The position numbers and the translations under genes were made by a program. This document shows, piece by piece, positions 1 through 9,102 of a stretch of 64,000 bases of DNA (within the stretch, counting starts at the first letter, position 1; each line of letters opens with the position of its first letter). Origin of the DNA: an uncultured Oceanospirillaceae bacterium. Lineage in GTDB: Bacteria; Pseudomonadota; Gammaproteobacteria; Pseudomonadales; Balneatricaceae. The stretch is taken from NCBI GenBank assembly GCA_937138495.1, contig CAKZPE010000066.1, positions 19,964-83,963 of the forward strand. Direction: 5' to 3'. Under the pieces are notes generated by a model. The model did no database searches. It worked only from the letters and a program-made list of their open reading frames with translations, and was not told the DNA's origin.

Positions 1-315
1 CTCTGCTTCATTTTTTCCGTCATGCTTATAGGCAATGTGTGACTGTTCGAGTGATTCGGCAAGAAACTCTTCTATCTGGTATGGAATTGTCTGTAAGGCG
101 CTGTGTGAAGTGTTAGGTAGCGGCACTTTCATAAAACTGAGTTGCTCTGAGGCCAGATACAGATGGCAAACTGCACCGGGATAACGGTTAGCAAGATCAT
201 CAATGTTATCTGAATGTATGAAGCCGTTATCAGTAATCTGCCGGTTCTGACAGGCGACCCAGTGACAGTGTTCATCCAGCGGATTCGTCACATGCATAAT
301 CAATAACGTGCTCAT
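1..315 (-). CDS. gspL: Type II secretion protein GspL, N-terminal part (cut by window edge)
   Basis: The first 105 codons of GspL run off the left edge of the window. The start is the ATG complementary to 313-315, which overlaps the gspK stop in an ATGA arrangement. Residues 1-105 form the start of the cytoplasmic actin-like domain. A stretch reading YQIEEFLAESLEQSHIAYKH matches the GspL pattern in which a polar helix follows a predicted strand (family knowledge). GspL is an inner-membrane platform protein that links the GspE ATPase to GspM and GspF. The call rests on position directly after gspK and on this N-terminal pattern. The transmembrane and periplasmic parts lie outside the window. 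Confidence 0.85.
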   Translation of the reverse strand, partial: MSTLLIMHVTNPLDEHCHWVACQNRQITDNGFIHSDNIDDLANRYPGAVCHLYLASEQLSFMKVPLPNTSHSALQTIPYQIEEFLAESLEQSHIAYKHDGKNEAE

Positions 316-1280
316 GGCGTAACTCCGTAGTAGCGGGCAATGATATTGCTATTTTGTTCATCACTGCTTAGCAGTATATTTAGCTGGACTCTGGCAAGGT
401 CGTAACTGACATTAATCTTTGCCTGGTAATATTTCCGTTCGGTTGTGAATGCTGCTTTAACTTCTGCACTGATGTCGGTGTCTTCAAAAACGCTCTGGTT
501 GAAAAAATCTTCAGCATCCTTATAGCCGTCAGGAGGTCTTGACTCTATAAGCTGTTCAAGTGTCTGTGGTGTCAGTTTGTCGCCGAAAACGGCCTGCAAT
601 AAAGGGATATTTTCAGATGTTAAATCATTCGGATTAATTGCCAGTCCGGAATCGCCACTGCGGGTACACAGATGCTTCTTCAATTGGTTATATGCTTTAT
701 CATCCAGTATTTTTAACTGTTTTATTTCATTGATATTCAGTAACTGCGCATTATTCGGGTGGGGAGTGTTAATGCTGGCACGTTCCATCCCGAAGCTGTC
801 CAGTGGCTGGCTGTCTTTGTCGATCCAGTCAGCCAGTCTGCTGGTAAAGGTATTGCCGGTATGTGAGTCCGTCCCGGACGCTTGCAGTAAGCGCTTCAGA
901 GTATTGATCGCAGTGGGGCGGTCCTGATTATCTGTTACTTTATTATCATCCGTACTGGTGCTGTCCAGACTGTTGAGATTAAAGCAGTTGTGTTGAGGGA
1001 TGAGCTGAATGCGCAGGTGTCCTTTATCAATCGGATAACTGGATGTGAGTTGTTCCGGTTCAGGAATAGGATAGTCAGATAATTTTCCTGCAATCAGAAG
1101 TGCATGGTTTTCACCTCCGCGCGCGTACCACTGCGCCTGTAATAGATTTTGCAGGCTGGACTGACGCTGTCCGTTATGGCGTGACTTTGCATAAAGCTCA
1201 CTGGCCAGAATCGTGAGCACAGCTACCAGTGTCAGCACGATCAATAATGCAGCCCCCGACTGTTGCTTAGCTTTCCACAT
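312..1280 (-). CDS. gspK: Type II secretion minor pseudopilin GspK
   Basis: This 322-residue protein has the GspK-type prepilin start: a short basic leader followed by SGAALLIVLTLVAVLTILAS, a hydrophobic helix lacking the usual GFTLLE glutamate, as is normal for GspK. GspK is the largest minor pseudopilin and caps the pseudopilus with GspI and GspJ. The large alpha domain inserted in the pilin fold fits the segment that includes ADWIDKDSQP and INTPHPN. The gene overlaps gspJ by 14 bp and gspL by 4 bp, so it is translationally coupled within the operon. Length is normal for the family. The hydrophobic N-terminal helix would anchor it in the inner membrane before assembly. Confidence 0.93.
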   Translation of the reverse strand: MWKAKQQSGAALLIVLTLVAVLTILASELYAKSRHNGQRQSSLQNLLQAQWYARGGENHALLIAGKLSDYPIPEPEQLTSSYPIDKGHLRIQLIPQHNCFNLNSLDSTSTDDNKVTDNQDRPTAINTLKRLLQASGTDSHTGNTFTSRLADWIDKDSQPLDSFGMERASINTPHPNNAQLLNINEIKQLKILDDKAYNQLKKHLCTRSGDSGLAINPNDLTSENIPLLQAVFGDKLTPQTLEQLIESRPPDGYKDAEDFFNQSVFEDTDISAEVKAAFTTERKYYQAKINVSYDLARVQLNILLSSDEQNSNIIARYYGVTP

Positions 1281-1893
1281 GTTTGCCCCGGGGGAGATTA
1301 ACGGTGAGTTTTGCGTGTTGCCACTGAGGATGGGTAAGGGTGAACTGAATAGCCTGCGGGATATCGCTATTATCCAGATTGCCGAATACTTCTTGCCATT
1401 GTGATGTGTAAACCATAATTTCGATGGCGCTTATATTTTCAAGTATTACTGTTTTATGCCAGTTTTGCTGGTCAGGTGTCGCGGGGTAAGGGCGCTGTTC
1501 CCTGATCAGCTGTTCATCCAGAAGTCTGTACCTGACTCTGATTAACTGATCGTCAGCGCCGCTTTTTGACGGTACCTGATGGAAACGTATGAACTCCATG
1601 AATGTGCTGCCAACAGCCTGACTAACCGGCCGTAGTAACAGACCTAAAGACGGTTTGATAAAGTCATCCCCGCTGAGCATTCTGGGAGATAGTTGTTGCA
1701 AATCCCGCTGTAATATTCGCAGACCGGAATCCAGCTTTGTAAGCTGTGTCTGTTGTTGTCCCACCTGTTGTGAGCTCCTTAACATAACATCAAGCATACT
1801 GTTAGCTGCCAGTCCTATCAGACCGGTCATCGCAATTGCGACTAACAGCTCGATCAGAGTAAACCCGTCAGTCCTTTGAAAAGGGGAGCTCAT
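1267..1893 (-). CDS. gspJ: Type II secretion minor pseudopilin GspJ
   Basis: This 208-residue pseudopilin carries the prepilin peptidase site RTDGFTLIELLVAIAMTGL, with cleavage expected after the glycine and the conserved Glu at +5. GspJ forms the tip complex with GspI and GspK. The downstream sequence (LDSGLRILQRDLQQLSPR, then a beta-rich half with IRVRYRLLDEQLIREQRPY) matches the GspJ pattern of a long helix followed by sheets. Its ATG overlaps the gspI stop by 4 bp and its end overlaps gspK by 14 bp, indicating a single transcript. Confidence 0.93.
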   Translation of the reverse strand: MSSPFQRTDGFTLIELLVAIAMTGLIGLAANSMLDVMLRSSQQVGQQQTQLTKLDSGLRILQRDLQQLSPRMLSGDDFIKPSLGLLLRPVSQAVGSTFMEFIRFHQVPSKSGADDQLIRVRYRLLDEQLIREQRPYPATPDQQNWHKTVILENISAIEIMVYTSQWQEVFGNLDNSDIPQAIQFTLTHPQWQHAKLTVNLPRGKHVES

Positions 1894-2276
1894 GGTGTCA
1901 CCCGAAAGCCTGTTAGCTGAGCCAGGTGAAATTTATTTTCACCGGGCCTGTAAACGTTTACTGACAGGCGCTGAAACTGTTCGGTATCTGTTTTTTCAGA
2001 CCGTAATTGCCAATGAAATGAATAGCCACCGAACTCACTTTCTCCCTGCTGATTGGAAGGCGCATCCGGTAACATAGCTTCTGCCATTGTATTATTGGCT
2101 ACCCACATAGCCAGTTGGCGCTCAGTTACTGCATCGGCGTGTCTGATTGCTGAGCTGGAAGCCTGAACAATGGCTGCTGCGGCGACACCTAAGACAAATA
2201 CAGCCACCATTACTTCTAACAGAGTAAAGCCGTATTCATGACCTGTATCCCGTATTTTTTTATTCAATAGCTGCAT
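1890..2276 (-). CDS. gspI: Type II secretion minor pseudopilin GspI
   Basis: This 128-residue pseudopilin has a 15-residue leader ending in EYG, followed by FTLLEVMVAVFVLGVAAAAI, a standard type IV prepilin cleavage site and helix. The WVANNTMAE motif after the helix is typical of GspI. GspI nucleates the pseudopilus tip with GspJ and GspK. The reading frame overlaps the end of gspH by 17 bp and the start of gspJ by 4 bp. Length and order in the operon agree with the assignment. Confidence 0.93.
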   Translation of the reverse strand: MQLLNKKIRDTGHEYGFTLLEVMVAVFVLGVAAAAIVQASSSAIRHADAVTERQLAMWVANNTMAEAMLPDAPSNQQGESEFGGYSFHWQLRSEKTDTEQFQRLSVNVYRPGENKFHLAQLTGFRVTP

Positions 2277-2745
2277 AAGGTCCCTGAATCACAGTATCAC
2301 CATCCGCTGTTATAAGGGTTAAGCTGACGACACTCAGCATGCCGTCTGGTGATGAATAAAGATGTATATCATTCTCCTGAGCATTAGCCGGCAGTGGGGA
2401 TAATTCGAGCTGCATACCTGCAGGAAGCTTTATCCAGCCTTTTTTACCAGAAGTATTCCATCCTGTTTGGGTATATGTGACCAGACGGTATTTGTCATTA
2501 TCTGTCTGCATCCCATACCAGCGTTGTTCTAACAGTGATTTCTCGGTCATTTTATGCAGAAAAATCTGTAGTTGTGCCGGGATATCAGGTTCGGTGTTTC
2601 TGATATATGGCTGGGCAATGATGGCACCACTGATCAGCCCGATAAGTGTTATGACAACCATCAGCTCCAGCAAAGTAAAGCCTTGCTGATTACCAGTTGG
2701 TGATATCTGCTGCAAGGCCTTCACCGTTATTGTTACTGTCAGCAC
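2260..2745 (-). CDS. gspH: Type II secretion minor pseudopilin GspH
   Basis: This is a pseudopilin with the prepilin motif QQGFTLLELMVVITLIGLIS. GspH sits between the tip complex and the GspG shaft. The start is uncertain. The furthest start is a GTG at 2745, which overlaps the end of gspG by 56 bp and gives a 21-residue leader. An in-frame GTG at 2724 would give a 14-residue leader, closer to typical prepilins. No clear ribosome binding site decides between them. The mature part (about 140 residues) is of normal GspH length. The end overlaps gspI by 17 bp. Confidence 0.88.
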   Translation of the reverse strand: MLTVTITVKALQQISPTGNQQGFTLLELMVVITLIGLISGAIIAQPYIRNTEPDIPAQLQIFLHKMTEKSLLEQRWYGMQTDNDKYRLVTYTQTGWNTSGKKGWIKLPAGMQLELSPLPANAQENDIHLYSSPDGMLSVVSLTLITADGDTVIQGPYAAIE

Positions 2746-3130
2746 CTAATGAGTACAGGTCATAACTGCCATGCTCTCCGGGGTACAGGTATTGGTAAGG
2801 GTTGCCCCAGGGATCTGTTGGCAGGCGTTTAATATAGCCGTCGCTCCGGTAGTTTTTAGGTGTAGGTGAAGAGGTAGGCTTGTTTACCAGTGCCTCAAGT
2901 CCCTGATCAGTCGACGGATAGCTGTGATTGTCCAGCTTGTACATATCTAACGCATTTTCTAAGGCGGAGATATCTGCCTTGGCTTTTTCTACCATGGCAA
3001 TGTCCTGATTTTGTAATACGTTAGGTGCGACGATAGCGACAAGCAGACCAAGAATAACGATAACAACCATTATTTCCAGTAAGGTAAAGCCTGATTGCCG
3101 ATGGTTAGGGTCATTGGGAACATTAAGCAT
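2690..3130 (-). CDS. gspG: Type II secretion major pseudopilin GspG
   Basis: This 146-residue protein is the main pseudopilus subunit. The cleavage site is in QSGFTLLEIMVVIVILGLLV. The body shows hallmark GspG motifs: ALDMYKLDNHSYPSTDQGLEALV, then DPWGNPYQYLYPG, and the C-terminal calcium loop around GADSNNNGEGLAADI, where Asp and Asn side chains bind a structural calcium (family knowledge). It lies 15 bp downstream of gspF and upstream of the minor pseudopilins, the canonical order. Assembly needs the prepilin peptidase GspO/PilD, which is not in this window. Confidence 0.97.
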   Translation of the reverse strand: MLNVPNDPNHRQSGFTLLEIMVVIVILGLLVAIVAPNVLQNQDIAMVEKAKADISALENALDMYKLDNHSYPSTDQGLEALVNKPTSSPTPKNYRSDGYIKRLPTDPWGNPYQYLYPGEHGSYDLYSLGADSNNNGEGLAADITNW

Positions 3131-3145
3131 GTATAAGCTCCGTTG

Positions 3146-4354
3146 TCAGATTTGAGTCAGATCGTTTAATTGCATAATTGGCAGCAGAATGGCTAATACA
3201 ATAGCCAGAACAATCAGGCCAAATACCACAATCAGAATGGGTTCAACCAAACGTGTAGTGATTGCGATGATGTTATTTAGCTGATTTTCCTGTTGTTCTG
3301 CTGATTTTTTCAGGGACAGTGCAAGCTCTCCGGTAATTTCACCGTTAGCGACCATGAAGACTGTTATCGGAGGGAATAATCTGAGCTTTTCCATCGCCTT
3401 ATTCAGGCTGCCACCTTCACGGACTTTCTCGGCGATTTCGCTCAATAATCCTTTAAAGTAGGTATTTCCGGCGGTTTGCTCACTGATTTTCAGTGCGTCC
3501 AGTAAAGGTGCGCCACTGTTAAGCATGATATTCAGGGTATTCAGCATTCTTGCTGTTTCCAGGTTTATCAGAAGTTTTGCCAGAACGGGGAGTCTCAGAA
3601 GTTTTGTATGAATACTCAGTTTGAATGCCGGGCGTCGATAGCAATATTGGAAAATAATAATGACTGCAGCTATCGCTGCTAGCAGTAAGCTTCCGCTGTT
3701 AACCACAAAATCAGAAATACTGATCATAATCCGTGTCAGTAACGGCAGTTGCTGGCCAACATGATCAAACTGCTCAACAACTTTTGGAACGACATAAGCC
3801 ATAAGGACGGCAATAATAACTGTTGCGACCAGCGTCAGAACAATTGGATAGATAGCGGCTTGTAATACTGTATTGCGTAATTGCTGATTCCGCTCGGTAT
3901 AATCGGCCAGTTGCAGGAGAACTCTGCCCAGATCTCCGGATTTTTCACCGGCACCAACCAATGCCTGGTAGACAGGTGGAAAAACCCCGGGGAATTCAGC
4001 CATACCTTCTGCAATACTCTGCCCCTCTCTGACTTTTCCTTTAACGCCCTGCAGAGCAGTCCGTAATGGTTTGCTATCGCTTTGTTCAGTGGTTGCCTGC
4101 AGAGCATCTTCAATGGCAATCCCTGACTGAATCAGAACAGCCAGTTGCTGAGTAAAGAGAGCAAGGTGCTGAACAGAAACTTTAGGTTGGAACCATTGTT
4201 TCCCCGATTTTTGCTGTCTGACTGAATTGATTTGGTTCGGTAAAAGGTTTTTGTCACGGAGTAATTGCCGTGCCTGCCTTTCGGAGTCCGCATCAATAAA
4301 TCCCTGATGTTTTTTCCCGCCCATATCCAGGGCTTTATATTCAAACGACGGCAT
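3146..4354 (-). CDS. gspF: Type II secretion inner-membrane platform protein GspF
   Basis: This 402-residue polytopic protein has two repeated GspF/PilC cytoplasmic domains separated by transmembrane helices. It begins MPSFEYKALD, and both domains contain the family pattern (LFTQQLAVLIQSGIAIEDAL near residue 70 and ETARMLNTLNIMLNSGAPLL in the second half). Transmembrane helices lie around residues 170-195 and 220-240, and at the C-terminus (PILIVVFGLIVLAIVLAILL). It anchors GspE at the membrane and drives pseudopilus growth. Its start overlaps the end of gspE by 14 bp. Confidence 0.97.
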   Translation of the reverse strand: MPSFEYKALDMGGKKHQGFIDADSERQARQLLRDKNLLPNQINSVRQQKSGKQWFQPKVSVQHLALFTQQLAVLIQSGIAIEDALQATTEQSDSKPLRTALQGVKGKVREGQSIAEGMAEFPGVFPPVYQALVGAGEKSGDLGRVLLQLADYTERNQQLRNTVLQAAIYPIVLTLVATVIIAVLMAYVVPKVVEQFDHVGQQLPLLTRIMISISDFVVNSGSLLLAAIAAVIIIFQYCYRRPAFKLSIHTKLLRLPVLAKLLINLETARMLNTLNIMLNSGAPLLDALKISEQTAGNTYFKGLLSEIAEKVREGGSLNKAMEKLRLFPPITVFMVANGEITGELALSLKKSAEQQENQLNNIIAITTRLVEPILIVVFGLIVLAIVLAILLPIMQLNDLTQI

Positions 4355-5831
4355 AACCTGAAGAGTCCTTTACCATTCTCAGAACCTCGTGAGCAGGTGT
4401 TTTGCCACGTATTACCATATCGCGGCCTTCACTGATCATTGTGCTGACATAAGACTGGGCGCATTCTGCAATTTCATGTTCACTCGCGCGATTATGTATT
4501 AACCGGGCAAGCTGTGGCGTAATTGTGAGCAACTCATACAAACCCATACGGCCAGTAAATCCTGTTTGATTACAGGCTTCACAACCCGTTGCTTCAAATA
4601 CAGTTGTCCCTGTTAAGCGGGGATCACCGAGACGCTCAGCAAGTGTTGAATCCAGTACGGTGGGAGTCTTACAGCTATCGCATAGCGTCCTGACAAGGCG
4701 CTGGGCCAGTACTCCTTTCAGAGCAGATGCAATCAGATAGGGCTCTATACCGATATCCATTAACCGGGTGATTGCCCCGAGCGAATCATTGGTGTGCAAT
4801 GTTGACAGTACTAAGTGTCCGGTGAGGCTAGCCTGTACGGCTATCTGAGCTGTCTCGGCATCCCTGATTTCACCAATCATGACGACATCAGGATCCTGAC
4901 GTAAAATGGCTTTAAGCCCTTTGGCAAAAGTCATTCCGGTTTTTGTATTAACAGGGGTCTGGCCTACCCCTTCGAGCGCATATTCAACCGGGTCTTCAAC
5001 GGTCAGAATATTCCGTGATTTGTCATTCAAAACTGTTAGACCGGCATATAGCGTGGTGGTTTTACCAGAGCCTGTCGGGCCGGTCACCAGAATAATGCCG
5101 TTGGGTTCATGAAACAGTTCATGCAGTTTTTGGTTGGTTTGTTCAGGCATGCCTAGCTGTGTGAGCTTTAGCTGGCGTGTCTGCTTTTCAAGTAAACGTA
5201 ATACAATGCGCTCTCCATGGATGGAAGGCATCGTTGATACCCTTACGTCTAATGCCTGTCCTGCCATTTTGAGAGAGACACGGCCATCCTGGGGGACGCG
5301 CTTTTCTGCAATATCCAGCTTAGCCATTACTTTTATGCGGGAGGTCAGCCGGGGAGCCCATCTGTGGTCAGGCTGAAGAACCTCCTGAAGTACTCCGTCA
5401 ACACGGATACGTACTGACATGCTGCTTTCGAAAGTTTCAATATGAATATCTGATGCTTTTTGCTTAAGCGCCTGGCTGAACAGAACGTTGATCATGCGAA
5501 TAACGGGGGCGTCATCCTGACTATCAAGCAGGTCTTCAGTAACCGTGCTTTCCAGATCCACATCGTTAAGGTCGCTGTGTTCGTTTAATTCGTGAATGGC
5601 TGCAAAGTCGTTGTCAGCATCTTTGTAAACCACTGAAATCATCTGTCTGATTTCGTCGTCAGTCTGTTTCACATAGTTAAAAGAACGCTCTAGAACACGG
5701 TGTATTTCAGTAAGAGCCTGTAACGGTGTTGAGTCACTGAAATACAGGTCAGCAGTCTGATTTTCTGTCTGTGTAACCAGAAGGGTTTGCTTATGAGCAA
5801 AACTGAATGGCAGTAATGGTACAGGTTTCAT
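4341..5831 (-). CDS. gspE: Type II secretion ATPase GspE
   Basis: This 496-residue cytoplasmic hexameric ATPase powers pseudopilus assembly. The visible motifs are Walker A (GPTGSGKTTTLYAG), Walker B (DPDVVMIGEIRD), the Asp and His boxes (TVEDPVEY and STLHTNDSLGAITRL), and the GspE-type zinc site with two CxxC pairs (CDSCK and CEACNQTGFTGR). The N-terminal domain that binds GspL is present. Length is typical. It sits 11 bp downstream of gspD and overlaps gspF. All catalytic residues I would expect are present, so the machine looks active. Confidence 0.98.
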   Translation of the reverse strand: MKPVPLLPFSFAHKQTLLVTQTENQTADLYFSDSTPLQALTEIHRVLERSFNYVKQTDDEIRQMISVVYKDADNDFAAIHELNEHSDLNDVDLESTVTEDLLDSQDDAPVIRMINVLFSQALKQKASDIHIETFESSMSVRIRVDGVLQEVLQPDHRWAPRLTSRIKVMAKLDIAEKRVPQDGRVSLKMAGQALDVRVSTMPSIHGERIVLRLLEKQTRQLKLTQLGMPEQTNQKLHELFHEPNGIILVTGPTGSGKTTTLYAGLTVLNDKSRNILTVEDPVEYALEGVGQTPVNTKTGMTFAKGLKAILRQDPDVVMIGEIRDAETAQIAVQASLTGHLVLSTLHTNDSLGAITRLMDIGIEPYLIASALKGVLAQRLVRTLCDSCKTPTVLDSTLAERLGDPRLTGTTVFEATGCEACNQTGFTGRMGLYELLTITPQLARLIHNRASEHEIAECAQSYVSTMISEGRDMVIRGKTPAHEVLRMVKDSSGYAVV

Positions 5832-5842
5832 TGCTGCTGACC

Positions 5843-7843
5843 TTAAAAGAGCTGATCAGACGGCCGGTACTTCAACTCGCCGGCTTCACTGATGTGGTTC
5901 GGCAATGGCTGGTTGCTATACCAGTCTGGCGCAATTTCACCTTCATCCCAGTTGGGAAGCGATGGTCGCTGTTCACCCGGCATAAGGTTAATTTCCTGGT
6001 TCTGGCTGTTTAACTGTTGCTCATAGAGCGCCTGATATTTCTTACGGCTTTCAATGGTTGCAGATGCCTGATCCAGTAATACCCGCGGCCGGATAAATAC
6101 CATAAGATTTCGCTTTTCACGTTTAGTCTGATCGGAGCGAAAGGCTTTGCCTACCAGAGGTATATCGCCTAAAAGCGGCACTTTAGAGTAGTTTTCTTCA
6201 ACTTCATCGGTCATCAGGCCGCCTAAAGCAACCATTGAGCCATCATCCACCAGTACCGTTGTTTCGATAACACGTTTATTGGTGATGATATCTGAAGCCT
6301 GTAAACCCGAAATAGAAGATACTTCCTGGGTGATTTTCAGCAGAATAGCGCTGCCTTCATTGATTTGTGGTTTTATGGAAAGTTTTACACCGACATCTTT
6401 CCGTTCGATGGTCTGATACGGATTGCTATTGTCTGCGCTGGTGGTTGAACCTGTGATCACGGGGACTTCCTGGCCGACCAGTATTGATGCTTCTTCGTTA
6501 TCCAGTGTTACCAGGTTGGGCGTGGATAAAATATTAGTGTCTTTGTCGGTCGATAAAGCCTGTAAAAACGCGGCAAAACTGAAACCGTTACTTTTTATTT
6601 TACCTGCCCCAAGATTAAGTCCTTCCCTGGCGAAACCGGTAAGGTCGGCATCGTTTTTTACTGCATTGGCCAAGCCAATGATGCTGCTGTTTCCCGCGCC
6701 GGGAAAATTTACGGCAGAGACGTAATTATTGTTGTTGCCGAACAGCCACTGTACGCCTAATTCTCTGCCTTTTTTGTCAGTAATTTCAGCAATGATGGCT
6801 TCTACCATTACCTGAGCTCTGCGGATATCCAGATTTGAGACAATGCTTTCAAGGTCACTGATGATGGATGGATCTCCCGAAATAATAATAGCATTGGTTT
6901 GCTCATGGGCATTTATGGTGACGTCTTTCAGAACCGCTGAAGAGGCCTGGCCACCGTTATTCTTGGTCGCGTTTTCGACAATGCTGCTGCTGACCCCTTT
7001 CAGTACTGGCAGTAAGTCACCTGCATTAGCATATTTAAGATAAATAACTTTATGATTAGCAGTGTTCTCAACTTCGGAGTCCAGTTCTTCAATGATTTTT
7101 TTCAGTTTTATCCAGTCAGGAAGTTCAGCGCGGACAATCAGAGTATTGGTTCGGGCATCGGCAGAAACTGTCGCCGGTGTTCGGCTTTGTTCTTTTCCCT
7201 GCTGCTGGGTCAGGCTATTTAGCGTTCGCTCCAGTTCTGTTGCTGAGGCGTATTTCAGTTTAACCAGTGATAAGCGCTGAGAGTCTGCACGGTCAACTTC
7301 CTGAATGATTTTGGATATACGCTTTACGTTTGAAGCTCTGTCTGTGACGAGTATGACATTAGAAGTGGCATATGCTGCAATTACCCCGATTTTCGCATCC
7401 ACCAGTGGACGAAGTGTAGCGGCTAGCTGGTTACTGTTAACGTTTTTTACTTCTATAACCTGAGTGATGATTTTTTCACTGTTACTCAACGGTGGTCCAA
7501 GGCCCACTTCAGCCCCCTGTAACTTAGCACCCTGAGATGGAATAACTTTCAGAATACCCGTGCCGTTATCGATGACGGTATAACCTTTTACACCGAGCTG
7601 AACCAAAAAAATCTCGTAGAGATCTTCAGATGTCAGTTGTCTGGGGCTTTCAATTGAAATTTTCCCTTTTACTTTTTCATCAATAATGATGGTCTTTTCA
7701 GTTAGTTTGGCAATGGTGTTAATAAAGTCACGAATTTCAACATCCTGCATATTCAGTGTGTAATTATTTGCCTTACTAAGCGAAGAGAACAGCAGCCCGG
7801 TTAGCAGCAAAATGAAAAAGATAATGGAATGATTGGTTTGCAT
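5843..7843 (-). CDS. gspD: Type II secretion outer-membrane secretin GspD
   Basis: This 666-residue secretin forms the outer-membrane channel. A signal peptide (residues 1 to about 25, ending SLSKA) precedes the N0 domain (YTLNMQDVEIRDFINTIAKL), then N1-N3 ring domains, then the C-terminal secretin barrel with the signature VPLLGDIPLVGKAFRSD. The N3 domain includes the variable glycine/asparagine-rich stretch. The C-terminal extension after the barrel (about 60 residues ending RPSDQLF) may be the S-domain that binds a pilotin, but no pilotin gene is evident here. Only 3 bp separate it from gspC upstream. Confidence 0.97.
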   Translation of the reverse strand: MQTNHSIIFFILLLTGLLFSSLSKANNYTLNMQDVEIRDFINTIAKLTEKTIIIDEKVKGKISIESPRQLTSEDLYEIFLVQLGVKGYTVIDNGTGILKVIPSQGAKLQGAEVGLGPPLSNSEKIITQVIEVKNVNSNQLAATLRPLVDAKIGVIAAYATSNVILVTDRASNVKRISKIIQEVDRADSQRLSLVKLKYASATELERTLNSLTQQQGKEQSRTPATVSADARTNTLIVRAELPDWIKLKKIIEELDSEVENTANHKVIYLKYANAGDLLPVLKGVSSSIVENATKNNGGQASSAVLKDVTINAHEQTNAIIISGDPSIISDLESIVSNLDIRRAQVMVEAIIAEITDKKGRELGVQWLFGNNNNYVSAVNFPGAGNSSIIGLANAVKNDADLTGFAREGLNLGAGKIKSNGFSFAAFLQALSTDKDTNILSTPNLVTLDNEEASILVGQEVPVITGSTTSADNSNPYQTIERKDVGVKLSIKPQINEGSAILLKITQEVSSISGLQASDIITNKRVIETTVLVDDGSMVALGGLMTDEVEENYSKVPLLGDIPLVGKAFRSDQTKREKRNLMVFIRPRVLLDQASATIESRKKYQALYEQQLNSQNQEINLMPGEQRPSLPNWDEGEIAPDWYSNQPLPNHISEAGELKYRPSDQLF

Positions 7844-7846
7844 AGC

Positions 7847-8749
7847 TCAGATATCTATCTCAAGTGTCAGAACATTGGAGTCCCGGTGTAATTGCAGTGA
7901 CAGCACCGGATTGGTTGCCAATAACGAGATGACTTCATCCTGGGAATACTGAACGATTTCCTTATCATTCAGGTGAGTAATAATGTCTCCCGGTAAAATG
8001 GGGGTTTGAGCCAGAACCCGTTTGTCCTGGCCGGCGCTGACAAGAAGTCCGCGAGCGCCTGTTTCATCGGGTAAAGAGACAGTTTGCAGAGAGAAAAAAC
8101 GTTTATAGAAATTGGGGCGGGCAGAGATTTTTTGGTCAATATTCTTAATAAAGCGCTGAATACGGGAGTTATTTTGCAGATTGATTTGCTGATTTGTCAT
8201 TATTGACGTCATCTGAGCTTTAGCCGTTGAAGTAGGGCGGGGCTGCTCTATTGTTGATAGTCCAATATTTATCTGGGAACTGTTTTTCAGAGTCAGATCT
8301 TCTTCATTACCGTTGTTGTTAATAGTTATCCGGTCTTTGCTGATTGCTATCACAGAAATATCAGCGTTTCCTATGCTTTCAAGTGTTTCATTCGTAAGAA
8401 AAGAATTACGCTTCCCTTTATAGCTTAGGATGACTGCCTGGCGTCCTGTTTCTCCGCTGATAATTCCTAGTACTTTAATGTCCAGGCTGCTTACTTTGGG
8501 CTTTTTGGGGGGCGCAGGTTTTGGCTTTACAGCACTTATTTTTCCAAAAAGATTTGCATCAATAATTGCTGAAGGATTGCTACCGGAAATTGTTTCTGTG
8601 CTGTTTTGGGGAGGTATGAACGTATTGCTACGGTCTGATTCTGCTAAGAAAACAGATACGATCTGCCAGCCCGCCTGTGCTGAGAAAATAGCACAGATTG
8701 CTACCAGAATATGTGTCAATAAGCGGGATGTGAGCTGGAGTGATAGCAT
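7847..8749 (-). CDS. gspC: Type II secretion protein GspC
   Basis: This 300-residue bitopic inner-membrane protein connects the platform to the secretin and helps choose substrates. A short cytoplasmic tail and one transmembrane helix (about residues 10-32) lead into the periplasmic homology region (ANLFGKISAVKPKPAPPKKP, then a beta-rich HR domain). The C-terminus is a PDZ domain (ARGLLVSAGQDKRVLAQTPI and LPGDIITHLNDKEI). Having a PDZ domain rather than a coiled coil places it with the classical GspC group. It is the first gene of the operon, facing a 353-bp divergent spacer. I see no strong ribosome binding site before the ATG at 8749. Confidence 0.95.
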   Translation of the reverse strand: MLSLQLTSRLLTHILVAICAIFSAQAGWQIVSVFLAESDRSNTFIPPQNSTETISGSNPSAIIDANLFGKISAVKPKPAPPKKPKVSSLDIKVLGIISGETGRQAVILSYKGKRNSFLTNETLESIGNADISVIAISKDRITINNNGNEEDLTLKNSSQINIGLSTIEQPRPTSTAKAQMTSIMTNQQINLQNNSRIQRFIKNIDQKISARPNFYKRFFSLQTVSLPDETGARGLLVSAGQDKRVLAQTPILPGDIITHLNDKEIVQYSQDEVISLLATNPVLSLQLHRDSNVLTLEIDI

Positions 8750-9102
8750 GCAGATTGTGCCGGTTATGTCCGTATTAAGCAGTCAAAAATCCAATTTCCG
8801 GCCGTAAGAATACCCTGTAATTGACTGGCATGACAGCCCCGAAAATGTTCCTGATTGAAATAGGTACTCAGAATTGTTGAGATGAAGTGCATTTTGGGTG
8901 TGCATAAATTCAAACATAAACACTCTATGCACCGATATATTCAGACAGTCATCAGAAAATTATGATGTAACATCAATGAAAATATTTTGTTTGAAATTTT
9001 CAGGGATAGCTTTTCAGATAGACCTGACTGGTGGTTTATTTCACGGGGGGGTTAGGCTATTCTCCGGTCTTTATTTTTGAATGGTTTTAAAGGATTAAAG
9101 CG
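8750..9102. other. Divergent intergenic region between gspC and the lipoprotein gene
   Basis: This is 353 bp without a convincing gene. It must hold the promoter for the gsp operon (leftward) and probably one for the lipoprotein gene (rightward). It is AT-rich, especially 8900-9020. I see no sigma-70 promoter good enough to name. Visible structure includes a perfect 13-bp palindrome at 8963-8975 and an interrupted 7-bp inverted repeat (GTGCATA at 8900-8906, TATGCAC at 8926-8932). Either could be an operator. Confidence 0.6.
8963..8975. promoter_or_regulatory. Palindrome, possible operator
   Basis: TGATGT-A-ACATCA is a perfect palindrome with 6-bp arms and a one-base centre, lying about 215 bp upstream of gspC and 128 bp upstream of the lipoprotein start. 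A regulator site is an inference from symmetry and position only. Confidence 0.25.
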